DNA of 64,000 nt from Miltoncostaea sp050249835 (lineage in GTDB: Bacteria > Actinomycetota > Thermoleophilia > Miltoncostaeales > Miltoncostaeaceae), in the NCBI GenBank assembly GCA_050249835.1, contig JBFWPT010000010.1:22875-86874 (forward strand). Direction: 5' to 3'. Positions within the stretch are counted from its first letter, which is position 1, and every line of letters starts with the position of its first letter. The position numbers and the translations under genes are program-made. Positions 52,841 through 61,980 of the stretch are shown one piece after another. The notes beneath the pieces are model-generated. The model saw only the letters and a list, made by a program, of their open reading frames with translations. It searched no databases and had not been told where the DNA came from.

Positions 52841-55800
52841 TCATCGTGCCGGCGACGGCCGCCCTGGCGCGGTCGTTGTCGATGGAGGTGCAAAGACACC
52901 TTGCTGGATGGGCTCCAAGACAATCTCGCCGCTCTTGATCTCGTCGTGCATGCTGTGGCGCTTGCCCGGCCGACGTATTCCCGGGCGGTGGAAGATGGTC
53001 ATGCGATTTCCGTTGGGGTTTGCGCCGTTCGGGACAAAGCGGTTCGGAATGGCATCAAAGATGCTCTGCAACTGACCGTTCTGAGACTGGAGTTGTGGAA
53101 TGGCCCGAGTATTCTTGATGTCGCCGTACACCTCCGACCTCCACGGCAGGGCATCGCCCCACAGATCAGGGTCCTTGCCTTCCGGGGTCTTATAGGTCGC
53201 CTTGGCGTTGCCGCTCTGGTTCCGTGCAAAGAACTCTGCCTCCTCGCCGATCGTCTTGACTAGAGTGCGCCAGTGAGCGAAGTAGAGCAGTTGCATGCTC
53301 GCCTTCGAGCCGACGGCAAAGAGCACCGAGGGCCCGATATCCGTTGCCCCTGCGAATCCCGCCTCGAAGCCGACCCGTAGGGCATCGTTCACGCTCTGGC
53401 CGTTAAGCAGCATCGTGCCCGTTCCTTGCAGCAGGCCACCGGAAAAGCCGCCGGTGACTCCCTCGGCGACCGCTCCGGCGGCTGTCCCTAGATGGTTCGC
53501 GATGAGGAAAGCCCTGTCTGCGGTGAGGTGTCGGCCCACTAGGCTCCGGGCCACGGTTCGAAGAGCGCCGCGTGCAAAGGAGGCGTAGAGGAGGCCCGTC
53601 ACCCCGGTTGCTATGCGCGCACCGGCGAAGCTGCCGACGCCCCCCGCCACCGCTCCCGCCAGCCCATGAAGAACACCCGCGCGGACGCCACCGCGGATGT
53701 CGCCCCGCTTGCCGCCGCCCTCCCAGTAACCCACGATTCCGGCCGCGACCGCGCCTCCGGCGATCGCGCTCACGTGACCGAAGGGGGAGAGTGAAATCGC
53801 GCCGCCGATGGCACCCGCGCCAACGGCGACCCAGAAGTCCTTTCCTTTCTTATCCCGATTCGCGTACCAGGCGAAGCCCCCTCCGACAGCGAAACCGACA
53901 AGCATCGGCACGAACGCCCATTCGCCGGTGGGGTCAACAAAGAGGTATGGATCGTTCTGCGCGAAACGGTACGGGTTCAGGTCGCCTGCAAGCCCCGCTG
54001 GATCCGTCTGGGCAAATCGTCCGACCTCCGGCAGCAACACACGCTGCCGGAAATCGAGGATGCCGCCCGTGATGCTCGGCCGACCCTGGAACAATGCCGC
54101 GAGTGGGGCACCTGCTATTAGAGGCGCGAAGTCGCCATCGAGTACCGCCTCCAACCTCCCGAAGGGGGCCCAGCGGTAACGCTCGACGATCTCGCCGTCT
54201 TGATCGGACACGGCACAGACGGACCATGTCTGGTCGCGATGGAGGCGTCTCGTCTCACCGGCGAATGCAACCGCGAGACTCTGATCAACACCGTGTGCGC
54301 TGCAGTAGCAGCGCGGCCCAGCGCCGTCGTTCTCCTCTAGGAGTTCCAGGCCCGCATAGGTGCAAGTCGTCGAGCCAGCCCCCGTGGTGTAGATCCGCAG
54401 ACGACCCAGGGCGTCGTAGCTGAGCGCTGCCTCCTGGACGCCGCCTAGGCTTTCGACCCTGACCAATCGGTTCAGGTAGTCGTAATACAGCCGACGTTGA
54501 CCGTCCTCTGTAACATTGCCGGCCGCGTCGTACACGAGACCGGTCGGACCGACCGAACTCAGGCGATGTGCCGGCCCGACGACGTTGCTCGTTCTCACAC
54601 CCCCATCCTCGACGGCGAGCAGATCCCCTCCGGCGCTGAACTCCCACTTCACCGACTCGCCGCCGGGCGATGCTTCGACCGCGCTGGCGATCGCGTCGAG
54701 TCCGCCTTGTACCCCCCCGCCGCCTACGCGCCAAGCGCTGAGATCCGGCGCGACAGCACCCCCCAGCCAGCGCCGCTCCATCAGCTGGCCGAGCGAGTCG
54801 TAGTCGAGCCGCTCCGCGCCCTGATTGCTCCGGAAGCGGACACGGACGCGGCCGGTGCTGTCCCGCACGAAGCTGAACACGTCCAGGTCCAGCTGGCCCG
54901 AAGCCACGCGCGTGCTGAGCAGCCTCCCCGCCCGATCATACTCATGCGTGGTCTCGAGGCCCGATGCGTCAACGATCCGTTCGAGACGCTGTCCGTCGAG
55001 CCATTCCAAGACGAACCACGCGTCCTGGCCCGCACCCATGGCCGGCGAGAAGTCAACACGGGTCGCCTGTCCGAGCGAGTTCCGGACGAAGTCTACTCGG
55101 CCCCCGCTCGGATACTCGATCGCACTCAGCGCCCTGTCTGAGCCGTATCGATAGACAACCCGCTCTCCATCGACGGACTCCTCGTGGCATCTGCCCAGCG
55201 AATCGTACTCGGCACCATACGTATGAGCAGCGTTGCGCGCACTGACCAGGTTGCCCACCGCGTCGTACTCGAAGGTCTCGAGTGCTACGCCCTCGGCACC
55301 TCCCCGCTGGATAACCTCGCGGCGTATCAGATTGTCCACCGCGTCCCACCGGTACGCGATCCTGCACCCCCTTGCGTCACGCGTCTCCACGATGCGCGAG
55401 GCGCGGTCCCTACTCACACTCAGTGCCACACTCGCGTCAGGGCCGACGACCTGTCTCACCTCACCACGTTCGTCAAGGACGAACTCGGTTGTCAGGCCAT
55501 CTGGATCGGTCACCGACACCATCTGGCCGCTGAGGTTGTAGGCATAGCTGATACCCCGGGGCTGTCCGCTGGGGTCAGGCCACGGGACTGTCCGCGTAAC
55601 AAGGCGACCGCCGACGTCATAGCTGCGGGTCTCGACGGTCCCATCAGCCAGTGTCACCGACCGTAGGAGGCCGCGTGTATCGTAAGCGTAACGCTCGATG
55701 TTGCCCAGCGCGTCGGAGAACGATGTGACCCGCCCTAGTACGTCGGACGTGAGCGTGTACGCGATCACGTCTCCTCCAGATGTGGAGTCACCGATGCGGG

Positions 55801-58792
55801 CCAGCCGCCCGCCGGGGTCCCAGCTGAGCGTAAGGCGGCCGCCGACGGGATCTATCACCTCTTCGAGGTCGCCCGAGGTCGTCCAGACTAGTTGGGTTAT
55901 GGCACCAGACGGATCTTCGGTTGAGACCAGACGCCCCATGATGTCGTACGTCGCACGGGAAGTAACACGCCCCGGACCGCCCACGGCATTCAGAATGCGG
56001 TGGGAGAACTCGATCGGCAAGCCGCGGGCGTCGTAACTAGCGCTCTCGTCGAACAGCTGACGCTCCTCACGATCCTGCCCGACGAGCCTGGTCACGAAGC
56101 CGTCCTTGTTCCGAGAGAAAAGGACGGCTGCGCCATTGGGCAGAACCTGTCGCATCGGACGATCGTATGAGTCGTACTCGAGACTGTGCAGGGCCCCGCT
56201 TGCTTCCTGCCATCGGACGAGGTTGCCATTGTCGTCGTAGGCGAAGGTCTCCCTGCCAGCCGACGGTGATGACGGCGCGATCCGTCGCTCTGACAGGAGA
56301 CCGCGCTCGTTGTAGTCGTACTCGACACGCTCCCCGCTGGGCCCAGTCACCGCCCGCAGGTCGGCGGCGTCCCACTGATAGGTGACAGTCGCGGTACGTC
56401 CGCTCTCAAGCGGTGCCACCGTCCGCACAGGCCGACCGTGAGCGTCGTACTCGTACCGGGTCTCGATCCACTCAGGGGTCTCCGGGGCGCCCGTAGAATC
56501 GGCGTTGCGCTCGAGGAGCGCGGCCAATCGACCCGCCTTCTGATATCGGAACTGGCGCGCCGCCCCGAGGGGGGCCTGCTGACGCACCAATTGGTCGCTC
56601 TCGTCCCACTCCTGGGTGACGGTCGCCCCCGCCGCATCCCGGACCTCGGTGACGCGCCCGGCGTCGTCATATGTCCACGCGAGCCAGGTGGCACCGTCGA
56701 CCAGGATCTCGGTCACGAGCGGCACCGTGTCGCTCTCGTAGCGATAGTCGATGACCAAGCCGTCCGGTTGTGTCACCGACACGACGCGCCCGCGGCCATC
56801 GTAGGCATAGGCTGTCACGGGGCGCGTCTCCCCGCCATCCGGCAGGGTGATCGCAGGCTCTATAGCGCTTGTGACCCGGCCCTCTCCGTCCCTGACGAAC
56901 TCGGTACGCCCCCCGGTGGGTGACACGGTGCCGACAGACATCCCGCTCGGGTCCCAGAGGTAGCCCATCCTGATCCAAGGCTCGCCGGCCTGAGCGGCGC
57001 AGCGCGCGACCTCGGTTACGCGGAGACGCCCGTCGGCCACGGTGGTCCAGGAGTACGCAAGGCGATTCCCGCGAGGCAGGATCGTCTCCACCAGCAGCCC
57101 CGCGCGGTTGTATCTGAATTGGGTCCTCAGCGGCTGTCGCCCGCGACGGCGCACACGCTCCTCCGTCACACCGCCGTGCCCATTGAAGAAGTACTCCACG
57201 ACCGTACCCCGCGGGTCCGTCACATCGACTTGAAAGACCGGGGTGTCGAACTGCCCGAGCGCGGCCCGGATGTCTTCGGTGAGTGACCGGTACGTGAAGA
57301 GCCACTCGCCTCCGGCGTAACTCTGGGAGATCACGCGATTGATCGACGACGCGTCCGAGCCGTAGCGGTTCTGAACCACCGACGCACCGGTCGCGTCCGC
57401 GAGCGTCACGACGAGGGCTCGGGCCCGAGGGTCGACGTCTGCACCGCCGCCATAGTCCATGCGCCAACGACGCCCGGTGGGATTCCCCTCGGCTGGAGGC
57501 CCGAACACGTCGATCAGTCGGCCAGCCCTGTCATAGCCGTATCGCCACTGCCGCCCGAGATCGTCGCTTGTGCGAGTGATGCGACCCTGGCTGTCCAAGT
57601 CGAACGAAAGGGTGCGACCATCGACGTCCGCCAGGCCGGTCGGTCGACCGTCCTGGCGGCGAGCTACCAAGACCTCCCAGCCATCTGCGTCGAACACTGC
57701 CGCGACCCGGCCGGCAGCGTCGAACCGCCAGTAGAGCCCCGCGGCATCCCGCAGCTGATAGGTCCCGTCGGGACGACGGCTCACGCGAGCTTCATGTCCG
57801 GGTGGTGGCGCAAACCCCGAGTCCGCCGGGCCGAAGAACGCCCCTGAGCCGTCGCCGCGGCGTACATACAGCGCGCCGCTCGGCAACTCCCGGACGGAGG
57901 CGTCGAACCATGCCTCCCACCCCAGCCCGAAGCTGCCTTGTGCATACAGGCGGCTACTGTGGCACCGCGTCACGGCCAATGCCGGGCCAAGGCCGGGCAA
58001 GTGCGCGTCGACGTGCGAGCAGACCCAAGCTCCGGTCAAGAGGTCGACCGGCTCAGCTGCGTACACGGACGTCGCCTCCGTCGCCTGGACCTGGCCGATC
58101 CTCGTCTTGGGCAGGTCTCTGGCCAAGCCACGGAGGCGCTCGGGTGCGTCGCGCACCGTGCTCGCGAGCGTAGGGAGGGCCGTGCTCTCGAGTCTGCCCA
58201 TCAGCTCGCGTAGTTCCCTGGCGGCGGCCCTCGCAGCAGTCGCTCCGGCGAGCATCGCCCCGATGCTCTCCCGGAGCTCCCCGCCCCCGCCGGCCCCCTC
58301 GTCCTCGTCCTCGTCCTCGTCGTCCTCCTCGTCGCCCGGGACGGAGTCGGGCGGGGGCTTCTCCGGCGGCGGTGGGGGCTCCGTCGGGGTGTCCTCGTCA
58401 GGCGGGTCAAGGGTCTCGTCGCCAGGGAACATGTCCCCGCCGGGCGGAGTCTCGCTGTCCGGCTCGCCCTCCGCTTGGGGTTGACCGTACGGCCAGGGCG
58501 CCCAGTCCTCGTCCAACTCGGGCGGCTCCGCCGCGACGAATGCTCCTTCAGTCCAACCGAAGTCCAGGTAGGAACCACCCTGGCCCAGCGGGTCCGGCCA
58601 GGCCCGTACTGGCCCACCCCACGATTTGAGCTCCCAGTACCCCTGGTACTCCCCGGTCGCATACATCCAAACGTCTACCCGTTGGGACCAGGCGTCGTCC
58701 TCGCCGCCCTCCCAAACCTGTAAGTAGACGCGTCTCCACCCATCATCAAACTCGATGTAACCCTCAAATATCTTGCCGGAGGGCAATGGCAT
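52841..58792 (-). CDS. RHS/YD-repeat polymorphic toxin-like protein with REase-fold-like C-terminus
   Basis: The 1983-residue protein has an unusual aromatic-rich N-terminus (GYIEFDDGWRRVYLQVW), a Pro-rich and acidic linker (PPPPPEKPPP; EEDDEDEDEDEG, about residues 130-170), then RHS/YD repeats from roughly 230 to 1530 (forms such as YDAAGRL, YDYLNRLVR). The RHS core follows: RYRWAPFGRLEAVLDGD, LPEVGRFAQTDPAGLAGDLNPYRFAQNDPYLFVDPTGE, ending near 1620. Beyond it come a Gly/Ala-rich hydrophobic stretch and a terminal domain with DPDLWGD and EVYGDIKNTRAIPQL near 1875-1895, a D...(D/E)xK-like pattern recalling Tox-REase domains. No signal peptide. ATG directly follows the HhH-PLD stop. Confidence 0.88.
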   Translation of the reverse strand: MPLPSGKIFEGYIEFDDGWRRVYLQVWEGGEDDAWSQRVDVWMYATGEYQGYWELKSWGGPVRAWPDPLGQGGSYLDFGWTEGAFVAAEPPELDEDWAPWPYGQPQAEGEPDSETPPGGDMFPGDETLDPPDEDTPTEPPPPPEKPPPDSVPGDEEDDEDEDEDEGAGGGGELRESIGAMLAGATAARAAARELRELMGRLESTALPTLASTVRDAPERLRGLARDLPKTRIGQVQATEATSVYAAEPVDLLTGAWVCSHVDAHLPGLGPALAVTRCHSSRLYAQGSFGLGWEAWFDASVRELPSGALYVRRGDGSGAFFGPADSGFAPPPGHEARVSRRPDGTYQLRDAAGLYWRFDAAGRVAAVFDADGWEVLVARRQDGRPTGLADVDGRTLSFDLDSQGRITRTSDDLGRQWRYGYDRAGRLIDVFGPPAEGNPTGRRWRMDYGGGADVDPRARALVVTLADATGASVVQNRYGSDASSINRVISQSYAGGEWLFTYRSLTEDIRAALGQFDTPVFQVDVTDPRGTVVEYFFNGHGGVTEERVRRRGRQPLRTQFRYNRAGLLVETILPRGNRLAYSWTTVADGRLRVTEVARCAAQAGEPWIRMGYLWDPSGMSVGTVSPTGGRTEFVRDGEGRVTSAIEPAITLPDGGETRPVTAYAYDGRGRVVSVTQPDGLVIDYRYESDTVPLVTEILVDGATWLAWTYDDAGRVTEVRDAAGATVTQEWDESDQLVRQQAPLGAARQFRYQKAGRLAALLERNADSTGAPETPEWIETRYEYDAHGRPVRTVAPLESGRTATVTYQWDAADLRAVTGPSGERVEYDYNERGLLSERRIAPSSPSAGRETFAYDDNGNLVRWQEASGALHSLEYDSYDRPMRQVLPNGAAVLFSRNKDGFVTRLVGQDREERQLFDESASYDARGLPIEFSHRILNAVGGPGRVTSRATYDIMGRLVSTEDPSGAITQLVWTTSGDLEEVIDPVGGRLTLSWDPGGRLARIGDSTSGGDVIAYTLTSDVLGRVTSFSDALGNIERYAYDTRGLLRSVTLADGTVETRSYDVGGRLVTRTVPWPDPSGQPRGISYAYNLSGQMVSVTDPDGLTTEFVLDERGEVRQVVGPDASVALSVSRDRASRIVETRDARGCRIAYRWDAVDNLIRREVIQRGGAEGVALETFEYDAVGNLVSARNAAHTYGAEYDSLGRCHEESVDGERVVYRYGSDRALSAIEYPSGGRVDFVRNSLGQATRVDFSPAMGAGQDAWFVLEWLDGQRLERIVDASGLETTHEYDRAGRLLSTRVASGQLDLDVFSFVRDSTGRVRVRFRSNQGAERLDYDSLGQLMERRWLGGAVAPDLSAWRVGGGGVQGGLDAIASAVEASPGGESVKWEFSAGGDLLAVEDGGVRTSNVVGPAHRLSSVGPTGLVYDAAGNVTEDGQRRLYYDYLNRLVRVESLGGVQEAALSYDALGRLRIYTTGAGSTTCTYAGLELLEENDGAGPRCYCSAHGVDQSLAVAFAGETRRLHRDQTWSVCAVSDQDGEIVERYRWAPFGRLEAVLDGDFAPLIAGAPLAALFQGRPSITGGILDFRQRVLLPEVGRFAQTDPAGLAGDLNPYRFAQNDPYLFVDPTGEWAFVPMLVGFAVGGGFAWYANRDKKGKDFWVAVGAGAIGGAISLSPFGHVSAIAGGAVAAGIVGYWEGGGKRGDIRGGVRAGVLHGLAGAVAGGVGSFAGARIATGVTGLLYASFARGALRTVARSLVGRHLTADRAFLIANHLGTAAGAVAEGVTGGFSGGLLQGTGTMLLNGQSVNDALRVGFEAGFAGATDIGPSVLFAVGSKASMQLLYFAHWRTLVKTIGEEAEFFARNQSGNAKATYKTPEGKDPDLWGDALPWRSEVYGDIKNTRAIPQLQSQNGQLQSIFDAIPNRFVPNGANPNGNRMTIFHRPGIRRPGKRHSMHDEIKSGEIVLEPIQQGVFAPPSTTTAPGRPSPAR

Positions 58793-60421
58793 TCAGCGCA
58801 CCCTACTAAGCGCCGTCGTTACCGCCGGAAAGACAGTCCGCCCCTCAAGCGGCCAAGCCAGCTGGGATTCCGTGAAGGCCCGCTCCAAGCGTGCCCGTGA
58901 CGCATTCTTCACGGAAGAGACCGTCCGCAACCCGGCAGTCGTCAAGAGCGCTGCGGTCACTTCAGCTATCCGAAAATGCGCCATCAGCGTCCCGACATCT
59001 CGTATGAATCGGAGGCGCATCGCATGGCTTCGAGTGGTCTCCGCAACCTGCCCGAGGGCGTCAAGACTACCGGGCAACTCGTCGGCATGGATTATGCCCT
59101 CATCAGCGAGTCGCGCGGCCAACGCTTGGTCGACAATCTCAAGACCCAGCAAAGGAATTCGCCGCTGCCCACGGCGCCCAGCGAGCATTGACCACCGATG
59201 GTCGAAGCGGGCGGTGAGCTGCCCTGCAAGCGCCAGGGAGTCAGCGCAAACACTCGTTTCGTCGTACCGATAGAAGCTTGACGCCGTCCAGTTGTGGCTT
59301 CCGATTACCGCGAACCGCCCATCTACGACTACATAGCGCTCATGCATCGCGACCTCTCGCCAGTGGCGCCGGGTTGCGATTCGGGCTTCTCGCAGGGCTT
59401 GCACAGCGGCACGGTTCACGCGATGGGCGCCGTGAGGGTCTCCAGGGAAATCGTCCGCGAGCAGTAACCTCACGCCGACGCCCCGGCCGATGGCTTCCGC
59501 GAGAAGGGCTATTAGTTCCTGCCCGGGCCCTTCACTCTGGACGGTGAAGAAGAAGACGGCCGCATCGATTGACGCGCGGGCTGCACGCAGCAAATCGGTG
59601 AGCAGCTGAATGTAGGCAGTGTTTCGAAGGAGCGCGATTGCCGCCGCTGGTGTCGGTTCGGGCGAACTCGGTCCCCTTGCAGCTTCGGCGCCTACGAGCA
59701 GTCGCCGGCGCGCAGGGGCCCAGTACCTCGGCACGATGCGCCGCCGTGAGGCTTCCCGCGCGCACAGCGTGATTCCACACACCGCCGCCAGCTCGCGTGA
59801 CATCGGCCGCGTACCCGCTAACACGGCCGAGTACCGTTGACCGGCCGGCGACATCAATGCCGCCACTACACGTCGCATACTTCCCCGGGGTGCGCCTCCG
59901 AGCGACGACGAACGGACTGGCCCTGTCTTGAGATAGGGTGCCACCCTACTCCACGTAACGTCACCGATCCGCGCACGGCCACGAACCTCATCGAGCGTCG
60001 CATACCCTCTAATCGGCCGGGCAGCAACAATGCGCAGAGCCGAAGCGCGGCCCAGTCTAGGCAAGCTCCAGAGATCCTCGATCATACATGCGTTGACATT
60101 AATGACGCGCACCATCCGAGCCGGGCTCAGAAGATCCACGCTGTCTTGAGATGTAAACATACGCGAGTACTCATCGGGCGCCTCTAACTCCTCAAGGAGA
60201 CGCGCCGCCTCACCCTCGAGAGCGCCCTCGAGTACGAGCCGCTGGTAGGGCCATGCCCACAGGGGGAATGGATCGGCCGCCTCTGTATCCGCGATACCTA
60301 GAGCACCCGCGAGTTGAACCAGGGCCGCGTGGCCGGTTTCCATGTCAACCGGGGCCAGTTCCGCGCCACACAGGTCCGCGACAAAGGCCGCGGTAAACCG
60401 TCGATCCCCTCCGCTGCTCAC
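58793..60421 (-). CDS. helix-hairpin-helix / phospholipase D-family protein
   Basis: In the 542-residue protein, residues about 107-165 form a ComEA-like HhH DNA-binding region (RVINVNACMIEDLWSLPRLGRASALRIVAARPIRGYATLDEVR). A PLD-like domain follows (AYIQLLTDLLRAARASIDAAVFFFTV to HRVNRAAVQALREARI), with the active-site segment MHERYVVVDGRFAVIGSHNWTASS near residue 360. The HKD motif reads H-x-R where Lys is usual, but D and the GSHN end are kept. The C-terminus has further HhH-like helices (VTAALLTTAGLRTVSSVKNASRARLERAF). It probably acts on DNA. The start is GTG 60421, fixed by a GTGA overlap with the small PLD gene. Confidence 0.8.
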   Translation of the reverse strand: MSSGGDRRFTAAFVADLCGAELAPVDMETGHAALVQLAGALGIADTEAADPFPLWAWPYQRLVLEGALEGEAARLLEELEAPDEYSRMFTSQDSVDLLSPARMVRVINVNACMIEDLWSLPRLGRASALRIVAARPIRGYATLDEVRGRARIGDVTWSRVAPYLKTGPVRSSSLGGAPRGSMRRVVAALMSPAGQRYSAVLAGTRPMSRELAAVCGITLCAREASRRRIVPRYWAPARRRLLVGAEAARGPSSPEPTPAAAIALLRNTAYIQLLTDLLRAARASIDAAVFFFTVQSEGPGQELIALLAEAIGRGVGVRLLLADDFPGDPHGAHRVNRAAVQALREARIATRRHWREVAMHERYVVVDGRFAVIGSHNWTASSFYRYDETSVCADSLALAGQLTARFDHRWSMLAGRRGQRRIPLLGLEIVDQALAARLADEGIIHADELPGSLDALGQVAETTRSHAMRLRFIRDVGTLMAHFRIAEVTAALLTTAGLRTVSSVKNASRARLERAFTESQLAWPLEGRTVFPAVTTALSRVR

Positions 60422-60948
60422 TGCACGTGCCCCCAGGCACGGCAGATCTGCCACCCCTCGAGAAAGCGCTGGCTGAGGTCACGCGTGAAATCGGTCGAGT
60501 CGACACGGAGTGCGAGCTCACTGTTCCGGTCGAGCCCCCCCGGGGTAAGGTTGCCCGACCCAACGACTGCATAGCGTTCGTCGCGTAGCAAATACTTGGA
60601 GTGTGAAGCCCGTCCTCTCCCCCCCTCAAAGACACGTACGGCTACATCGTTCTCGGTCAGGTATCCGCATGCCGCAGCGTTAGCGCGTGCTCTGTTGGGT
60701 CCGAGGACGAAATCGTCCACAATCACACGCACGTCCACGTACCGTCGGCGCGCCCGAACGAAAGCGTCGAGAATGGAGCGGACCGTCCCCCGTTCCTCTG
60801 CTGCCAATAGGCTGATGAGGAAGAACGACGCGAACAATTGAGATCGGGCGCGTTCGATCTCTCCGAGGATCACCTCTCGAAACTCTCGCCCAGCTACCAG
60901 CCAAAGCCCGTCGCACGGATAGTTCGGGATGAGGCGTACGTCCCTCAT
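60418..60948 (-). CDS. single-domain phospholipase D-like nuclease
   Basis: This 176-residue protein has one complete HKD motif: HSKYLLRDERYAVVGSGNLTPGGLDRNSELAL, preceded by the fold's start EFREVILGEIERARSQLFASFFLISLL and VDVRVIVDDFVLGPNRARANAAA. PLD enzymes need two motifs, so it must form a homodimer, as in Nuc-type nucleases, or pair with the HhH-PLD protein. The ATG start overlaps the coiled-coil gene stop (ATGA). Its overlap with the next gene is also four bases, which supports fixed stoichiometry. Confidence 0.85.
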   Translation of the reverse strand: MRDVRLIPNYPCDGLWLVAGREFREVILGEIERARSQLFASFFLISLLAAEERGTVRSILDAFVRARRRYVDVRVIVDDFVLGPNRARANAAACGYLTENDVAVRVFEGGRGRASHSKYLLRDERYAVVGSGNLTPGGLDRNSELALRVDSTDFTRDLSQRFLEGWQICRAWGHVQ

Positions 60949-61253
60949 TGCTCAAGACGCTTCTTGTCGAGACGCGCGGTGGTTGACGCAATCTGCTGAT
61001 CAACAACTCGCCGTTCAGCGGAGAGTCGCATCAATCGCCTGGTCGTGCGTTGCAGTTCTCCGACCGCCGACTCAATGTCCCGATTCAGGTCTGCGGAGAG
61101 GTCGGTGGTACGGAGTCGCCGCTGGACTCGCTCTAGCCGAACCGTAAGGGATCGGGCAGATTCCTTGAGCTCGAGCTCTTCCAGCCTTAGGAACAGCCCG
61201 CGCGCATGAGCCTCGCGTAGCCTTCGAAGGTCAGCGCTGACGCGAGTACGCAA
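60945..61253 (-). CDS. short coiled-coil protein
   Basis: The 102-residue protein is almost wholly helical by composition, with heptad-like Leu and charged residues (LRRLREAHARGLFLRLEELELKESARSLTVRLERVQRRLR ... IESAVGELQRTTRRLMRLSAERRVVDQQIASTTARLDKKRLEQ). No family is recognised. The TTG start lies five bases after the upstream stop. It ends in an ATGA overlap with the PLD gene. An adaptor, chaperone or scaffold role for the nuclease or RHS proteins is inferred from context. Confidence 0.65.
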   Translation of the reverse strand: MRTRVSADLRRLREAHARGLFLRLEELELKESARSLTVRLERVQRRLRTTDLSADLNRDIESAVGELQRTTRRLMRLSAERRVVDQQIASTTARLDKKRLEQ

Positions 61254-61258
61254 ACCTG

Positions 61259-61744
61259 TCAGGGGGTGAGCTGAACGGTCACCCCACCACCGCCGGGGCC
61301 TTCGGTGTTTTCTGCCATCTCTTGGGCGAGGGCTTCCAGATATTGAGCGTAGGTCTCGATGGAGTCTGCAAGACGTTCAAGATCGTCGGGAAGATCCGTT
61401 AGACGCTCAAGCTCCTGTTCGTTCAGAAGCCGGTCATCAGGCACGGGGATAGGCGCGATTGAGACATCCCAGACTGCGGGCAGCCGACGCAACGCCAAGA
61501 CTCTATCCCTGGCCTCGGTAAGAGTGACGTTCTGCTCATTCACGGCGTCACGCAGGGCCGCGACTTCGCGACCGATCGCGTCCACTACGGCCACGTAGTC
61601 CTGCGCAACGCCGGGCCACTGAGTACGCGCCTCGGCGATCGCTGCAATGGCCGAACGCACAGTCGCCCGCCCTGCGAACGTTTCTTCAAGAGGCTCTTCC
61701 AGACCGAGGAGTGAGATCCAATCGCCGATGGTCTCCCGGTACAC
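61259..61744 (-). CDS. helical protein, first gene of the RHS-PLD operon
   Basis: The 161-residue protein is rich in helices (YRETIGDWISLLGLEEPLEETFAG; VRSAIAAIAEARTQWPGVAQDYVAVVDAIGREVAALRDAVNEQNVTLTEARDRVLALRRLP; NEQELERLTDLPDDLERLADSIETYAQYLEALAQEM) with a short Gly-rich tail. No family is recognised. GTG 61744 is chosen because GGAGG lies five bases upstream; a TTG four codons earlier overlaps that ribosome site. It heads a compact six-gene transcript. It may be a partner or secretion adaptor for the large RHS protein. Confidence 0.65.
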   Translation of the reverse strand: MYRETIGDWISLLGLEEPLEETFAGRATVRSAIAAIAEARTQWPGVAQDYVAVVDAIGREVAALRDAVNEQNVTLTEARDRVLALRRLPAVWDVSIAPIPVPDDRLLNEQELERLTDLPDDLERLADSIETYAQYLEALAQEMAENTEGPGGGGVTVQLTP

Positions 61745-61776
61745 GCCAGCCTCCAAGCCCGTGACTGTCCGCGCGA

Positions 61777-61805
61777 CGATAACCCAGGCCTGGGCTCGGG
61801 GGCAA
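61777..61805 (-). promoter_or_regulatory. promoter with palindromic spacer for the RHS-PLD operon
   Basis: On the minus strand TTGCCC (61800-61805) and TTATCG (61777-61782) are 17 bp apart, 33 bp before the first gene. The spacer contains the perfect 12-bp palindrome CCCAGGCCTGGG (61783-61794), a likely repressor site. No regulator gene is adjacent. The match to promoter consensus is partial. Confidence 0.4.
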
Positions 61806-61980
61806 GACAGAGTCTGATCCTTGTAGTTGTGCGTCGGGTAGGTGCTGACCGCTCGAGATGGCGTGGGACTATCGGCGTGGCGCTACGCGCAGCGTCTACA
61901 CACGTTTGTCAACGGCCATCCGGATGCAGCTGCTCACTGAACGCGGCCCTCGGATTGGCCCGGCTAGAGCGGTCGTCCAC

